DNA of 64,000 bases, from positions 1,364,001 through 1,428,000 of the forward strand of contig JBCAMK010000015.1 in NCBI GenBank assembly GCA_038503065.1, given 5' to 3'. Position numbers and translations under genes: made by a program. Numbering within the stretch: position 1 is the stretch's first letter; every line of letters begins with the position of its first letter. Shown here in pieces: positions 35,047 to 47,330 of the stretch. Below the pieces are notes generated by a model. It worked only from the letters and a program-made list of their open reading frames with translations, did no database searches and was not told the origin of the DNA. Origin of the DNA: Paragyromitra xinjiangensis. Taxonomy: Eukaryota; Ascomycota; Pezizomycetes; Pezizales; Discinaceae.

Positions 35047-38000
35047 GAGAGCTAAGGAATTGGCTGGGGGATAACATCGTGAGAGTCAGATCCTGGGTGG
35101 AGAGAAGATCCTGGGGGAATCCGAGTGAAGTGTGGTGAAGTTAATCTGATAAGATGAGATTAGATACGGTGTTTGCTAGACTTTATTAGTCCGTCTTCTC
35201 AGACTAATCCCAACATGCGTTACTAACACAACTCATAGAGTGATGGCCATGGTAGCTATGATAAAAAATTCCTAGTTCGGAGATCACTACCCCGAAAATA
35301 ACGGTAGTTTGAGCAGGACGAATCAATTAAAGCGGTCCTCGGCGAAAATTTGTGAGATGGGTGGGGCTTCCTAGTATAATCTGTTACCTCTATGAACGAC
35401 CCATAATTACGAGAGTGAGAATATGTGGGGGTGAAGTGATATCCTTTGACTTTTACTACTTTTTGAGTGAATCCTACGGTAAACGTGATGGATGGGCTAA
35501 AATCTTTGGCCCGAGTTTCAGGCCCTTGATATCCCATCTAGGAATTAACAAATGAGACATGCCCTAATTTAGGCTTCTTGATTGGTGCTAAAGAGTAGCC
35601 ACACGCGAAGCTTGAAGACTGAAATAAGTTCGGCGATGGTTAAAGACCTTGTAGACTGAGCCTGAAAACCAAAGTCGACAGCCAGGGGACAGTAAATTTG
35701 GAGATATTCGAGAGGAAATGTACACGCTAAGAGGCCTGTTTGCATTATAACTTGGGAAATGAATGTACCTAATGAGATGAAAAATAGAAAAGCGGATCTC
35801 GTTTGAACTAATTACTGAGGTAATTCACTCACAAGCTATCACTCGATTCACCTTGCGACCCACATTCATCCTATTTATCCGTCAGCTCTACTAAGCGCGT
35901 ATAACAACCTAGAATATGGTGCTATTGAGGCTTAGGCTGTAAGAATCAGGAAACGAGGCTCATTGAGCTTATACCTAGGCGATTCTCTCACCGTAGGAAC
36001 GCTAGGAACGCTAGGAACGCATATTTGCTGCTTTTAGTATTAGTTGTATTAATTGATGGTTATCACAGGGTTAAAAAGGAAAAAATCGCACGTTATGAGT
36101 ATCGTGTAAATAAGGTTTCACTTTATTTAACTAAGTTTTTCCCTTCTATCTGACTATTTATTTGAAAATAAAATAAAACTTTCAAGTACATGCCTGAGTA
36201 CTTCCAGTCACGGCAAACCCTCTCAAAGTAGCTTAAGCTTGAAATACATATATAATCCAAGCTAACCCAAAGGTTCTAGACCGACTACCATTGAGTCTAG
36301 TATTATGTTTTTATATCTAGCTGTTCTTTCAGCTATCTAGTTGTAAAGACCTTATCTTCTAGCGGCTACTGGTCATGTTAGTATCATTCTAATAAGTTTC
36401 TTCTGCTATAGCTACATGTACCTCCTTTTTGGGGCTAGTTCGATTATATATCCCCTCAGACTCGCGCGTTCTAGAATATTTTCAAAGTTGTTTTATAGAT
36501 CAAGGATTTTATGAGTTGGCATAGAATTTCTTCTTAGTGAAGATTTCCTTCTCTACCTTTTACTGAGATATCGATCTAATCTCTATGGCTCAGAAAGTTG
36601 AGGATTTATCATAACTGTTAACTAAAATGGGTTCATATGCCGAATGAAATGAAATAAGAAAATGAGTTGCAGGAAAAAAATCGAGTGATATTACATGATA
36701 TCATATTCATAAACTGATTAGAATAGGCTGTAAGAATAGCAATGGCCTAGTTATGGGGTGGCTGATAGTGGCTATTTGGCATTAAATGGAGATAGGACTA
36801 CATTTCTGGGGATGAGGACCCCCCTATATATTAATGTCGATAAAACAGACTAGAAGAACCCGAAGCAAGTCCCCTTGGGTAAAGGGGCCTTGAGATGACA
36901 GGGAGTCGGCACCAGAGATATTTCGAGAGGACTTTTAAGTTTTTTTAAGAATACGTGCGATACCGTTTAGGAATTTCGAGGTGAGGTTGATACAGAAGTC
37001 AGGCTTTTGCTCAATATATTCATTAAATATCACTCGGTTTTATTCTCCGGGTATTTTTACATTACTCCTGCATTAACTGAAATACGTATGAGGTGATGGG
37101 AAGTCACTGCATCGCGAACTTGCGCTGTCTCGGAAGCACTATAGTACTATGGATGCCCTCAGTCACCAACGTGGCAGGTCAGTTGTAAGGTATGGCCGGT
37201 TATAATTGTTGTATTTGGAAGGGGTATTCTAGCGACTGGACATAGTATATCTCGTACATTTGCCTTAAATCTCGGCCACTGGATTTTGGTAAGCTTCTTT
37301 TATAATTATAGGGACTTGACAACAAATTTCTTTAGACCTAGTGTAAATTTTGTTGAGATTCTGTGACTTTTAACTAGTGAGGTGATCTAGAATTGGCACT
37401 GTTGGTCCTATCGCTTTCGCAGATTCCTTCCAGGTGTACTACAGGAATTTATCTATTAGTAACTGTTGTTATATAGTTCCAAATCTCGGCTTAAGAGCTT
37501 CCCTTTTACCCGGTGCATTTGGTGTGCTGTGCTAGAGTTGCTTATTTGGCCTAAGATAAATCTACGTGTGCAGGTGAACCTCAAGCCTTCTTCGCCCTTG
37601 CTTCGATTCCGACAGTTTTCTCAAGCCTCTATGGCGTTCTAAAATCCATAACAGGGCCCGTTTCCCCGTCAATGGGCATGTGTGGCTGCAGCCTATTTTG
37701 AAATCAACGCCCGTTACTGACATGCCCCTGATCGGATCACACGAAACCCTTACGGTCGGTTGGAACACAGAGTCATCTCCAACGCAGTCAAATCGGCTAC
37801 TTTATGCCAGATCGAGAGATCTTGGGAGTAGAATTCGCGGTATTTTTCCCGCAGAATCTCTTGGTATTCGCTAAGGGCCATGGGACAGATCGATCCGCCA
37901 GGCTTGGTTCTAATGTCCTACGGGCGCTAAGATCGGTGACCGGCTGGAAGGCTGTCCTTGTGTACCCTCGAAAAAGTGCTCATAGCCCTACACGTAGGAC

Positions 38001-38486
38001 TCCCATGTTATTTGAAACCCCTCCTCTGTGCAGAGAGAGGATGAGATTAGGGATGAGTGGATGTCCCATACCTCTAGGCTAAGCGATTATTTGCGTGGGA
38101 TCAGATGAATTGCGAGGTGATACTATGTGGCTGCAAAAAATAGGCCGCCTCATCATTTCACCCTGAAAGCACACGATAATTTTGAAATTGCTTGCACAAA
38201 ATAGTAGTATGCTAAGAATTGCTTGTGGTAGAGAAACCCCAATCCTAATGAGGTATCCTAACTACATATGATTCTAATCCTGCCAGCGTCGTCGTAGGTC
38301 CATCCATCCATCCATCCAAGATAATAAAACAAGAAAAGAAAAAAGAAGCAAATGTGTTGAACTGCCGATAAACTTTACAAATCCAAAAACAAACACCGTA
38401 AACCTGACGTTCGTTGAAAGGCCCCAAGATGTCTATGCATAAAACTCACCAACGAACCCACAGAAATCCCCAAAGCTATAAGTTAA
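35047..38486. other. AT-rich, stop-rich block between LIP2 and LIP5
   Basis: About 3.4 kb lie between two lipoate-synthesis genes on the same strand. The middle (35.6-37.5 kb) is very AT-rich with abundant TA and no long frame, consistent with RIP-mutated repeat DNA, an inference by eye only. GC content rises at 37.55-38.08 kb, where frames open in several registers but match nothing I know. A short direct repeat (GCTAGGAAC, three near-copies) lies at 35993-36020 and a CATC repeat at 38300-38318. A possible inverted-repeat element is at 36682-37036. Confidence 0.5.
36682..37036. mobile_element. Candidate MITE-like inverted-repeat element
   Basis: CGAGTGATATTACATGA at 36682-36698 faces, as an inverted partner, the complement of 37020-37036, which reads CGAGTGATATTTAATGA. 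The two arms differ at only two positions over 17 bases and enclose about 355 bp of AT-rich non-coding DNA. No target-site duplication could be confirmed. The arms also contain the CGAGTGAT word that recurs elsewhere in the window. It may be a MITE or just a chance pair in AT-rich sequence. Confidence 0.3.
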
Positions 38487-39878
38487 CTAGTCGAGACCAA
38501 TATTACTCAATTTCCCATCTCTTGTTGCCTCAAGTGCGGTTGCGTTCTTGCTGGCTCTCTTCTTAAGAACATTCTCGATGAATGCCTCGCCGGCTTTATA
38601 ACTGCTTCTAACTAGCGGCCCACTGGCAACATACAGGAAACCCATATCGAGAGCCTTAACACGCCAGCTTTCAAACGCTTCAGGAGTGATGTACTCGGTC
38701 ACCTTCATGTGACGTTTCGTAGGGCGCATATATTGCCCAAATGTTACGACGTCTACATCAATCTTGCGGAGCTCTATTTCAATGGTGTTAGTATCACATG
38801 TTTCTAGGATGGAGGTAAGTGAGGGTAAGACAAACCCCTCAGAGCGTCTATAAGCTGGTCTTCAGTTTCACCCAATCCAAGCATGATACTCGTCTTTGTG
38901 ATCAATCCTGGCTTGCTTGACTTCGCCGTCTCTAGGACCTTTAAACTCTGTTTAAACTTTGCCCTTCTGTCCCTCACCATCGGTGTAAGCTCTTCAGTCG
39001 TCTCGATGTTGTGTGCATAAACATCTAGCCCACTTCTGGCAACATGTGCCACTGCTTCCAAATCACCCATAAAGTCCCCAGTCAGCGCCTCAACTAGTAT
39101 ATGTGGTGCTTTCGATTTGATCTTTGAAATTGTCTCCGCAAAGTGACGGCTCCCACCATCAGCGAGATCGTCACGGTCGACAGAAGTCAAAACAACATAT
39201 CCGAGGCCCCATCGCGATAACGCTTCTGCTGTGTGTTCAGGCTCATGGGGATCTAACGGAGGTGGGCGACGGGATGTCTTGACGGAGCAAAAGCGACATC
39301 CACGGGTGCAAGTGTCGCCCATGAGCATAATTGTTGCAGTGGCAGCAGACTTATCGGATCCACCCCAGCAATCCGAGATGTTAGGGCATCGGGCTTCTTC
39401 GCACACTATCTCAAAGAATTCGGTTAGCGAACCTTCTGAATTGAAGATGAATTGAGGTACGGTATCGAATATTACCTGTATGTAGATTTAACCCTCTTAG
39501 GTCATTCTTAATCTTGTTATAGTTCGTCCCCATAGGCACGGATGTCTTGAGCCAGTCTGGTAGCCTAACTATCTCCTTCCCATTTTTATCAATGACTGTT
39601 CTAACACCCCTGGGTGCTCCAGCCTTGAGATCTATAGCTAGAGCCTCCTCAGTTGACAATGCTTCCTCTTTTGCACCACTACTAACAAAGTCCGAAAAAG
39701 ATGGTCCGGCGTTTAGCTTATCCGTAAATATTGTTGCCTTTCGTTTGGTAATGCCCTCGGGGCCAATAGTAGCTGTAGCGAGAGAGCGGGACAAGGCTGG
39801 AGCAAGGAACCGAGGGACATCAAGGCAGCGGAGTCGGGAGGTAGTCCGTAAGGTTACGGATAACTTTAACGAAGCCAT
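38487..39878 (-). CDS. LIP5: Mitochondrial lipoyl synthase (radical SAM)
   Basis: Lipoyl synthase inserts two sulfur atoms into the octanoyl group at C6 and C8 using radical SAM chemistry and an auxiliary 4Fe-4S cluster. Exons 39878-39476, 39405-38836 and 38773-38487 give 419 residues. An Arg/Ser-rich presequence (residues 1-35) with no early acidic residues except D20 suggests mitochondrial import. The auxiliary cluster cysteines are C136, C141 and C147 (CX4CX5C), and the radical SAM motif is C167, C171 and C174 (CX3CX2C, CTRGCRFC). The conserved C-terminal RSSY that ligates the auxiliary cluster is present ([12 protein letters not shown]). The start at MASLKLSV was taken because it begins a good presequence. 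It and LIP2 are adjacent on the minus strand. Everything needed for activity appears intact. Confidence 0.96.
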
Positions 39879-42800
39879 ATCAATAAGTAGACCGACTGAG
39901 GAAACCAGACAGGAAAGAAGAAAGAACAGATTTATTCACTGTTGTAATTCGGAATGTGGCAAAGAATTATCTCACCAGATAAGCGCGGAGCAGAGTAATA
40001 GCTAATTAGTCATCCATGAAAAGCCAAGGGCCGGGTAACGACAGACTTGGCAGTCCCGGCAAATAAGGTTGTTGAGCCGCAGGTCCCGTCACCGTGGACC
40101 CGGTAACGTGTCCCTGTTTCCGAACCCATTAAGCCACAATCAACAAGAACCATACAGGTGAAAATTCTTCTTTAACCCGACGCCAGCATTCGGATGGCTT
40201 GCTCAAATGACTCGTTCTCTTATTTGGTGATAACGACTTTTTCGGCTAGCTATGAAACCAAGAACACCCCTTTTGAGGTTGCCACGAAGAGCAGTGTTTT
40301 TTGAGGGATTCTAACATCTATTAGGACAAAACTACAGTCTTAGGCACTTATCAACAGCATCTTGGGCTTCGGTAGGCAGTCTGTTGAAAATTGCAGAGTT
40401 TTTTTGTCAATATTTTTCGTTTATTGACGTCTTTTAATCGTTGCCATAGATTCGCTACTTTGCTCGAGGCGCGTGCAGCCGTACATGATTTGCACTTCAA
40501 TAACAGCAGCAACGAATGAACAAGGTCGGGAAGTTTTTTACTTTCGATATTTTCGAGAATCTAAATGAAGAGGGGTTTTTTTTGCTCTAAGTGCCAGCAG
40601 GGAGCGGAAGGCAGTCTCAGAGGCAGTCTCAGAGGCATGAAAAAGGGATTTCTCGGCTGTTCATTGCTCAACGAATAAAACTCTCCCCCATACCACTACG
40701 CCCCTTTCTTGCCATTATGCACCAACTACCCTCCTCACTTAAATACCAGTTTCTCTAGACAGAATATAATTTTATGCGCTGTCGACTCCAGGACGAGATG
40801 TGCGCAATGCGCACTGCGTGCCCCAATTCAGCAGGATCCAACTTACCGAGAAATCGATGTCTTAGCCAAGATAACTAATCTACCGGAAGGACTCCATCGT
40901 TGGCGTCGCTCTGGGTGAGACATCAATTTCTCGATAAGGGGAATCGAGACGGCTGCTAATCTCATTTGACTGATAGTCGAGAACCCGTTGAACAGGGGAG
41001 AGATGTGGGAAAGGATGGTTCTGAATTCACAGCACCAAGCTAGCTTTGAAAATATTTCTGGGGAGCTCCCAGATATATTTCCAAACTAACCTAGAATAGA
41101 GATACTTATCGCTTGGTTATTGGTGCAACCATGGTAATCTCGGGTGGACATAAGTCATGCGGTGGGCCTAAAGAAATTGGTGAGTTGGTTCGCCGTTGAA
41201 AAGCGACCAATTTTTCTGAATAGAGTCGTGTTAAAAACTGTCATAACATTACAGCCAGGGTTTACTTAGAATATCGTCAGGGAACCGGTCTAAAATGCAT
41301 AGGTGCCCACAGATCGATTCCGAACTCGCGCCTCTGGTTGAAATGATGTTCGTTCTGGGAGCAGCTGCTCTTCTCTCAGTCTGGCCTCGTTTATGTATGC
41401 GGAACCGAACTGCTTACAAAAAATGTTTAAAATAGAGCTATGTGTGCATAAAAAGACCACAGCCCTTCATTTCTGAACAAGATCTTGCCTGGCAAGGAAA
41501 TAGAGGCTTGAGGTGAGAGGGTTAACAAGTTGAAAAAGAAATTGAGTAGAGGGGGCTGTAGTTATCGTGTTGGGGAGTATTAATTGATGGATGGGAGAGA
41601 GAGAAAAGTTGGCTGGGCGACCCAGCCTAGGAATTCGCATCTTATGCAAAAATAACTGGGAGCAAGCACAGTTTTCAGTCAGAAACGGCACTAAGATTCT
41701 CTTTTAAAGAGGGGTGTGTGTCAAATACTTCTCTAGAACTAAACACCAGGTGGGTCGTGTGATGCCAGATGAAAATCCTTCGAACCTGGTCGCTATTATC
41801 GCAAGCCTGAGCACGTCCCTGCTAGGCCTCTCGGCCAGTCTTAATGTTAGTATGAAGAGAAAGATTAACCAACACTGTCGACAGTAGCATCCTGGTCTCG
41901 TTAATATTTCCTGTTTTCAAGGTTTTTTTTTCGTACGACAGCTGATGCTTTCTCTTCAGATGCGCGATTGAATAAGCATCTAGTAATTTCATGCTGCTCG
42001 GTGTTTCCTAGCTTTTCGTCACAGCATTTCCCTAACCTTTCCAGCCTATTCGTTGCTCCAAGGCCACGCATTCAGGGTGAAAGTATGTGTATTCTCACTC
42101 AAGATCTCAAGAACAACTACTGATCGCCTATGATCGACAGGTGGGTAATCTTCTGCATAGCATACAGGAGGAAGAGAGTGCGTTGGGATTTGACTTTCGA
42201 GCGGTGTGATTGAGGTAAGTGTGTCGTATTAGATCATGGGGTTGGGCTGCTCTGTATTACTTATGATTTTGATATCACATCTAAGAAGCTTAGCTGTGCA
42301 TAGGAGGTTCAGGGCCAAGTGGTAGCAGACCGTTTTAAATTGGTCGATTACATCGAGGGGCGTAGGTAGGTAGGTGAATTCTAGAACATGCTATATCCAA
42401 GCAAGAAAAACTCTGGTAAGCCCATTCCAAGTTTCTTTTGCTTTTTGAGTGATGTTCAGTCTTTTGTGCGTTGTCCAGATGAAGGCCTTACCAGCCAAGA
42501 TGTATGGCATCGAAATTCAGCCACTGACCTGGGGTTCGCCTACTTCCTCCTGGAGAGGATTACTAACTCGGCTTCGATTACCCACCACTTCCGATGTAAG
42601 TCGCCAGTGTTTCAGGGTTAAGCTTGACACAAAACATACGTGTATTGGAATTGCAGGCTCAAGACCACTTTCCCAGGGCGCAAGCAGTCACTACGTAGCC
42701 AACACAGTGCTCCTGGGGGCAAATGCAACTGTAGTAAAAAGCGAATCAAGATTTTCAACTAGCACCGCAAAGATAAAGTTGGGGGGTTTATTTTTCTTAC

Positions 42801-45800
42801 CGATAGGGTCATAGGCTTCTATCTCTATTTACTACCGATTTGCATATGCCCCTAGAAGCACTTTAGGCTGTACCTGGTGACTATGCTTCCTTAACTGAGA
42901 AACTCGATCCGAGTGATCGTACGTGATGTGCGAATTCTAGAGAGCTAAACCGGGGAGAGAATTCAGATTATTGCGCGTTGGGGCTGCGGTTGGCCTTTGT
43001 AATACTGACCATATACAAATGATACTAACACCTTTTCCCTTCTGCTGAGTAACTCACGCCTAAGCATACGTGGTTGACGAGATACGACCTCACCGAATGT
43101 GTTCTTTTGGTTCGGAGAAAGGGCATCAACAGCTAGTGAATTTTCACACACAATATGGTCCTATAATCAATGGATAAGGGCAGGCTGCAGGCTATTCTAA
43201 CCAATACTGGCTTGGCGTAGCACGCTGAACGCGCGGAGCACACTTGATGAAACCTAGGGGAATAAAATTTTGAATAAGCCAAAGTCGGTGCTAAGATCTA
43301 GAACCACCTTTTGGCTTCATAGTGCCCTGTTGGTATATCTTACTCCCTACAGCCCCTTTCCCCCTGTAATTTCCTTTTTAATGGTACGGTACTAACGCGA
43401 TAGGCCAGAAGATCGTTTAGTCAAGCGGGTATGCAGTACTCGGGGAGATAGACAATCGGCTGAGATCGAAGAAGGATAGGCGCCGAATTTTGGCTTCATA
43501 GGCTGGCGAGGAACTATTCTCTAAACCTATACTTCTCGAGGGTTCTAGGAAGAAGGAAAATCTTTGCGGAAGTACTGGAATGGCAACCCTGCCCGCGATC
43601 TCGATTCTACTCAGCCATTCAATGCCTTTTCGGCCATATTAACTTTCCAACAGTAAGTGGCACAGCATAATTTTTGAACGGCTCCCATGGGTGCCGCAGA
43701 ATTTGGAACATGAGTGGGCCCAGGGATTGGAACTTTTTTGGCTATTAAAGCATGCCAACGAATAGGTCGCTTATTTCGCTTAGATCCCGAGCTGGCCTCG
43801 GGGAGGTGCATTCTAATCGGCTGCTTTCGCGCTTGCGTGATGTCCAATCACGTATCATCACTCGGGAGTAGAAGCCGATGCGACCAGAGAAGTAGAAGGT
43901 TTCAACTAATCTACTTTTCTAGCTTGGGCTGTAGTTGACTATGGCCACGATAACCTTACAGAGATGCGATGGTTGAAACATTTTACCTCTACTTGAGCGG
44001 TCAGGTCGCGTGATGCGGAAGCGCAACCCAAGACAACTTTTGAATCAAGCTTCGTAATGGCCTGATTTATCTCCCGGGCTTCGAAGTCAACACTTGAATT
44101 AAACCCTATGGTTTTGGGGAAATGCCCCAGGAATTCAGATCCTTCCACTGAATGCACCTGGTTGATGCGTCCAACGGGTCGATACCTAGTTTACCAAAAC
44201 GCACATCCCGACGCAAAGCACAGATCGCTTGGCGCCCCTGTTTTGCCAGCAAAGCTGGTGGACTGAATATAGAACTGTCCTTACCTAGTCTCGGAAAAGA
44301 CTCAGGTTATGTTGAGGTCCTCACAACCGGGAACACATGTTCAGAATACCTGGGTAATCAAATCGTTTCTACCACCCCAAATCTTTCCCCTGCTTACAAT
44401 TGGAGGACTTGTCGATTTCCACTGCCAATGATGTGATGTATATCTAAACTGTGATTGCTAAGCAGAATTATTTTCAATCTATCTCTAGTGGGGGCTTTGA
44501 GAAAGAATCGCGCCTATTAACGTATCAGCGAGTCCCTGTCGGCAAATCCGGCTTATCTGCCGTATCATATAGGTAAGGATGGCGTTTAGTTTCTTTGACC
44601 GGCACCTGGGTTAAATAAAAAGCTCAGCTAACTTGATGGTGGGAAAACAGAGAACCCTCAACGTTTTCTGTACGACACCCAGGTATGGTAATATCATTTG
44701 AACGAATAAACATGTGCAACACCCATGAGAGGATGAGGCCTTGCGCTAAATGATATCCCTAGGGAATATGGCTCGAAACGCTGGTCAAAGGTACCCTTAC
44801 TTCCATCTTGGATATTTCCTTGGTTTATTTCACCCTTTCGGTAGATATGAGACTTACTACTACCTTACACATAAAGCTGTCCAGTGTGGGTTTATCTCCC
44901 ACCGACCCCTCGCTTGAGGAGTGATAAATTGTGCTGCGAGTTCTGAGGCAGAAAAAGGCCATCAGGCATCGGGCATCAAATCTGCTTCCGCAGTGCTTGC
45001 CGCATTGGCGCCGCGAGTAGTTGGGAGCGTGGGAGCGTGGGAGCTTCGTTTCCTTGGCTGCATGTTGTTGCATCTCGACCTAACTTCATATTCTTGGCCT
45101 TTCGCCTGCGATTCGATGACACGTTACATGTCACATCCCGTGGTCCCATACACCCAATCGTGTGCCGCGCGGGCTGTCTTCAGATTATCCTTCCTATCAG
45201 CATCCATGGGTTGCCGAACATAGGCTGGTGATTTCCTTTGGGAAATATTATTACATCCAGTCATCAGCCTTTGCTTTGGAACCGAGGATCGCTGGAGCAG
45301 ATATCGTTGTGTAACAAAAAACGATTTTTGTTTTTTCAATGATCCTAATTTTCAACTTTCTCTTGTCTGATTTGTTTTTTCAAGCCGGAAATATTTTACA
45401 GCTAAACCCCGGATTCTAGGATTCTAGGCCATGGGAGGCTATTATCCAAACACTTCAACATCACCATCTGAATCAATTTTTTGGGCATCCCATGACCCTC
45501 TCGAAAGCTGATTATGGGATGTTGAAAATCGGCGACGTCCATCTTCCTCCAGTGAAAGTTTTTCGTAGAAATGCAATTTCTCACCGGCACTTCGCCCTTC
45601 CCCGAAAGCTTTGACCACATTGTCAATAGGTACCAATTGACGAGTCACCTTGGTCCTGGAGCCACTCTACACCTCTGGTGCACATGTACATGCTTGATGC
45701 TTGATGCAGTCGAAGCAGACTAGACCGAGAGAAGGCCCGAGCCCCAGTGATCGCAGTAGATAGTTGTATATTCCAAGCAACGGTGTCGAAAAACCAAGGA

Positions 45801-47330
45801 TATTTCCCCTATGTGCCGCAATTGACCACAATTTTGCGCTATTTTGAATTGAATGGCTGTTAGCAATTTCATGTTCAGTATTAGCGACTCCTTTCGTGAT
45901 TCTTGTCATATCTATATCGGTCCTTGACGTAAATGTGTTCGTAGGCGGACGTAACATTAAAAAAATCTTGCAACATAGCCTACAAAGTTGATCATATAAA
46001 AAGAGACGATACTCACCCTCGATTCTGTTATTCATTCCCCATAAACCCTCAAAAATACCGATCACTACCGTCCCTCCACCTCAATCTAGATGATCACAGT
46101 CTGACGTCCTTCATTTTTGTCTCCTCCTCTTTTGTCCGATGCTGAGCGTAGGGCAAAAGGGGCGGAAACAAACCTGTTCGGAGGTTGGTAATCTAAATTT
46201 GATCAGAGCCAAAACTCGAATATCAGTCACAAAACCACACAACTGAAATCCTAATACCGGGGCTCAATAACAACCGTATTGAATACCCTACCACATCATG
46301 CCTTAGAGAGCAGAGGAACATAAAAGACAAGCTAGTAAGACATTTTTACAGTGGAATACGAGTTTTCCTATTTATAACCACCACCACCACTCTTTCCTTA
46401 CTTCTAGAACCCTTCAATTTTTAAAGACATATATAGTCCACTATTGCTAACGGTTCTTCCAGGAAAGGGAAGCCTGTGCTCGGTCTATTCATATACTAGA
46501 TGGAGTAAGGTAAAACCACGAAATCCGAGCGGAGACAGCTGACTATTAGTCTCGGAGCAACACTCCACGTCGCGGCTAATTAGGAGCCCGAGAGTAAGCT
46601 AGCATAAATTTCTTATGCGCCTAGCCTTCTAATATTGCAATTGCAATAAAAACCTTAATCCTGCCGACAGAAATTCCCTTGAAGCTAACTCGCCGCTTCT
46701 AGGATTAACAAGGAGGTTAACTAGGTAGAGCTGAGAGAGACCCTCGCCATAATTCCGATCTTTTTGCGAGCTTTATTTTAATAATCTACCTAGAAAACTA
46801 TAGTCACGCTGCACTCTCTCGAGGTTGCTCTGGGCAGTAGGCTAAATCCTGCATACTACACTACTCGGACCAGACAACAGGAACCAAAAACGAATTTTCT
46901 TGGTAAAAAAAAAAAAACTGGTCGGCCCGAACTAACTGCACTGGCTTATTGGTTCGTTAAATCTGTGCTCCTACTTTCATATTCTTTTTTTCTCCTTCCT
47001 GCGAGTACTGAGTCTTACTTAGTCAGACGGTGTCTTATATTAGGGACAGCATTGCAGGTTCGATCATGATCATCTTCTGGCTTAAAATTATCACTCCATC
47101 ATCCTTAGGGGAGTCTATAATAGAAATTACAAATCCATATAATAAAATTCATAATCCTCGATGTCTCTTAGTCATTAGTATTACATCAATCGAACCTACC
47201 ATTCTAGACTGTAGCCATAATATCAGGCGGCCTCTCAAAGCACCTGTTGCCATCCATACCCAACCAAAAAAAAACCCCCTTCGTCGCGGCATTCAGCCCT
47301 GCACGACCATCTTCTCTCTGGGGGTAACGA
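39879..47330. other. 7.5-kb gene desert, AT-rich with relic-like open segments
   Basis: No confident gene. Stretches of moderate GC with medium-length open frames alternate with AT-rich, stop-rich sequence. A tandem repeat of AGGCAGTCTCAG (two and a half copies) is at 40609-40637, a GGGAGCGT repeat at 45023-45044 and an A-run at 46906-46917. A long minus frame broken by one TAG is listed separately. Minus frames at 44157-43939 and 45339-45124, and a plus frame at 44152-44436, look somewhat coding-like but were not identified. The layout fits old, mutated transposons or dead genes. Confidence 0.5.
45442..46065 (-). pseudogene. Unidentified 208-codon frame interrupted by a single TAG
   Basis: On the minus strand one frame stays open from 46065 to 45442 except for one TAG codon at 45669-45667. 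The part after the stop (REQLVPI-like start, VTRQLVPIDNVVKAFGEGRS, then EKLSLEEDGRRRFS) reads like normal coding sequence. No ATG begins the frame and no family was recognised. A CAG-to-TAG change, as RIP makes, would explain the break; an unseen intron would too. Surrounding DNA is AT-rich. Treat as a relic candidate, not a gene. Confidence 0.3.

Noticed and set aside
43939..44157. Minus frame that loosely resembles a medium-chain dehydrogenase fragment
   Set aside because: Similarity is a vague impression over about 50 residues with no cofactor motif, so it is not annotated.
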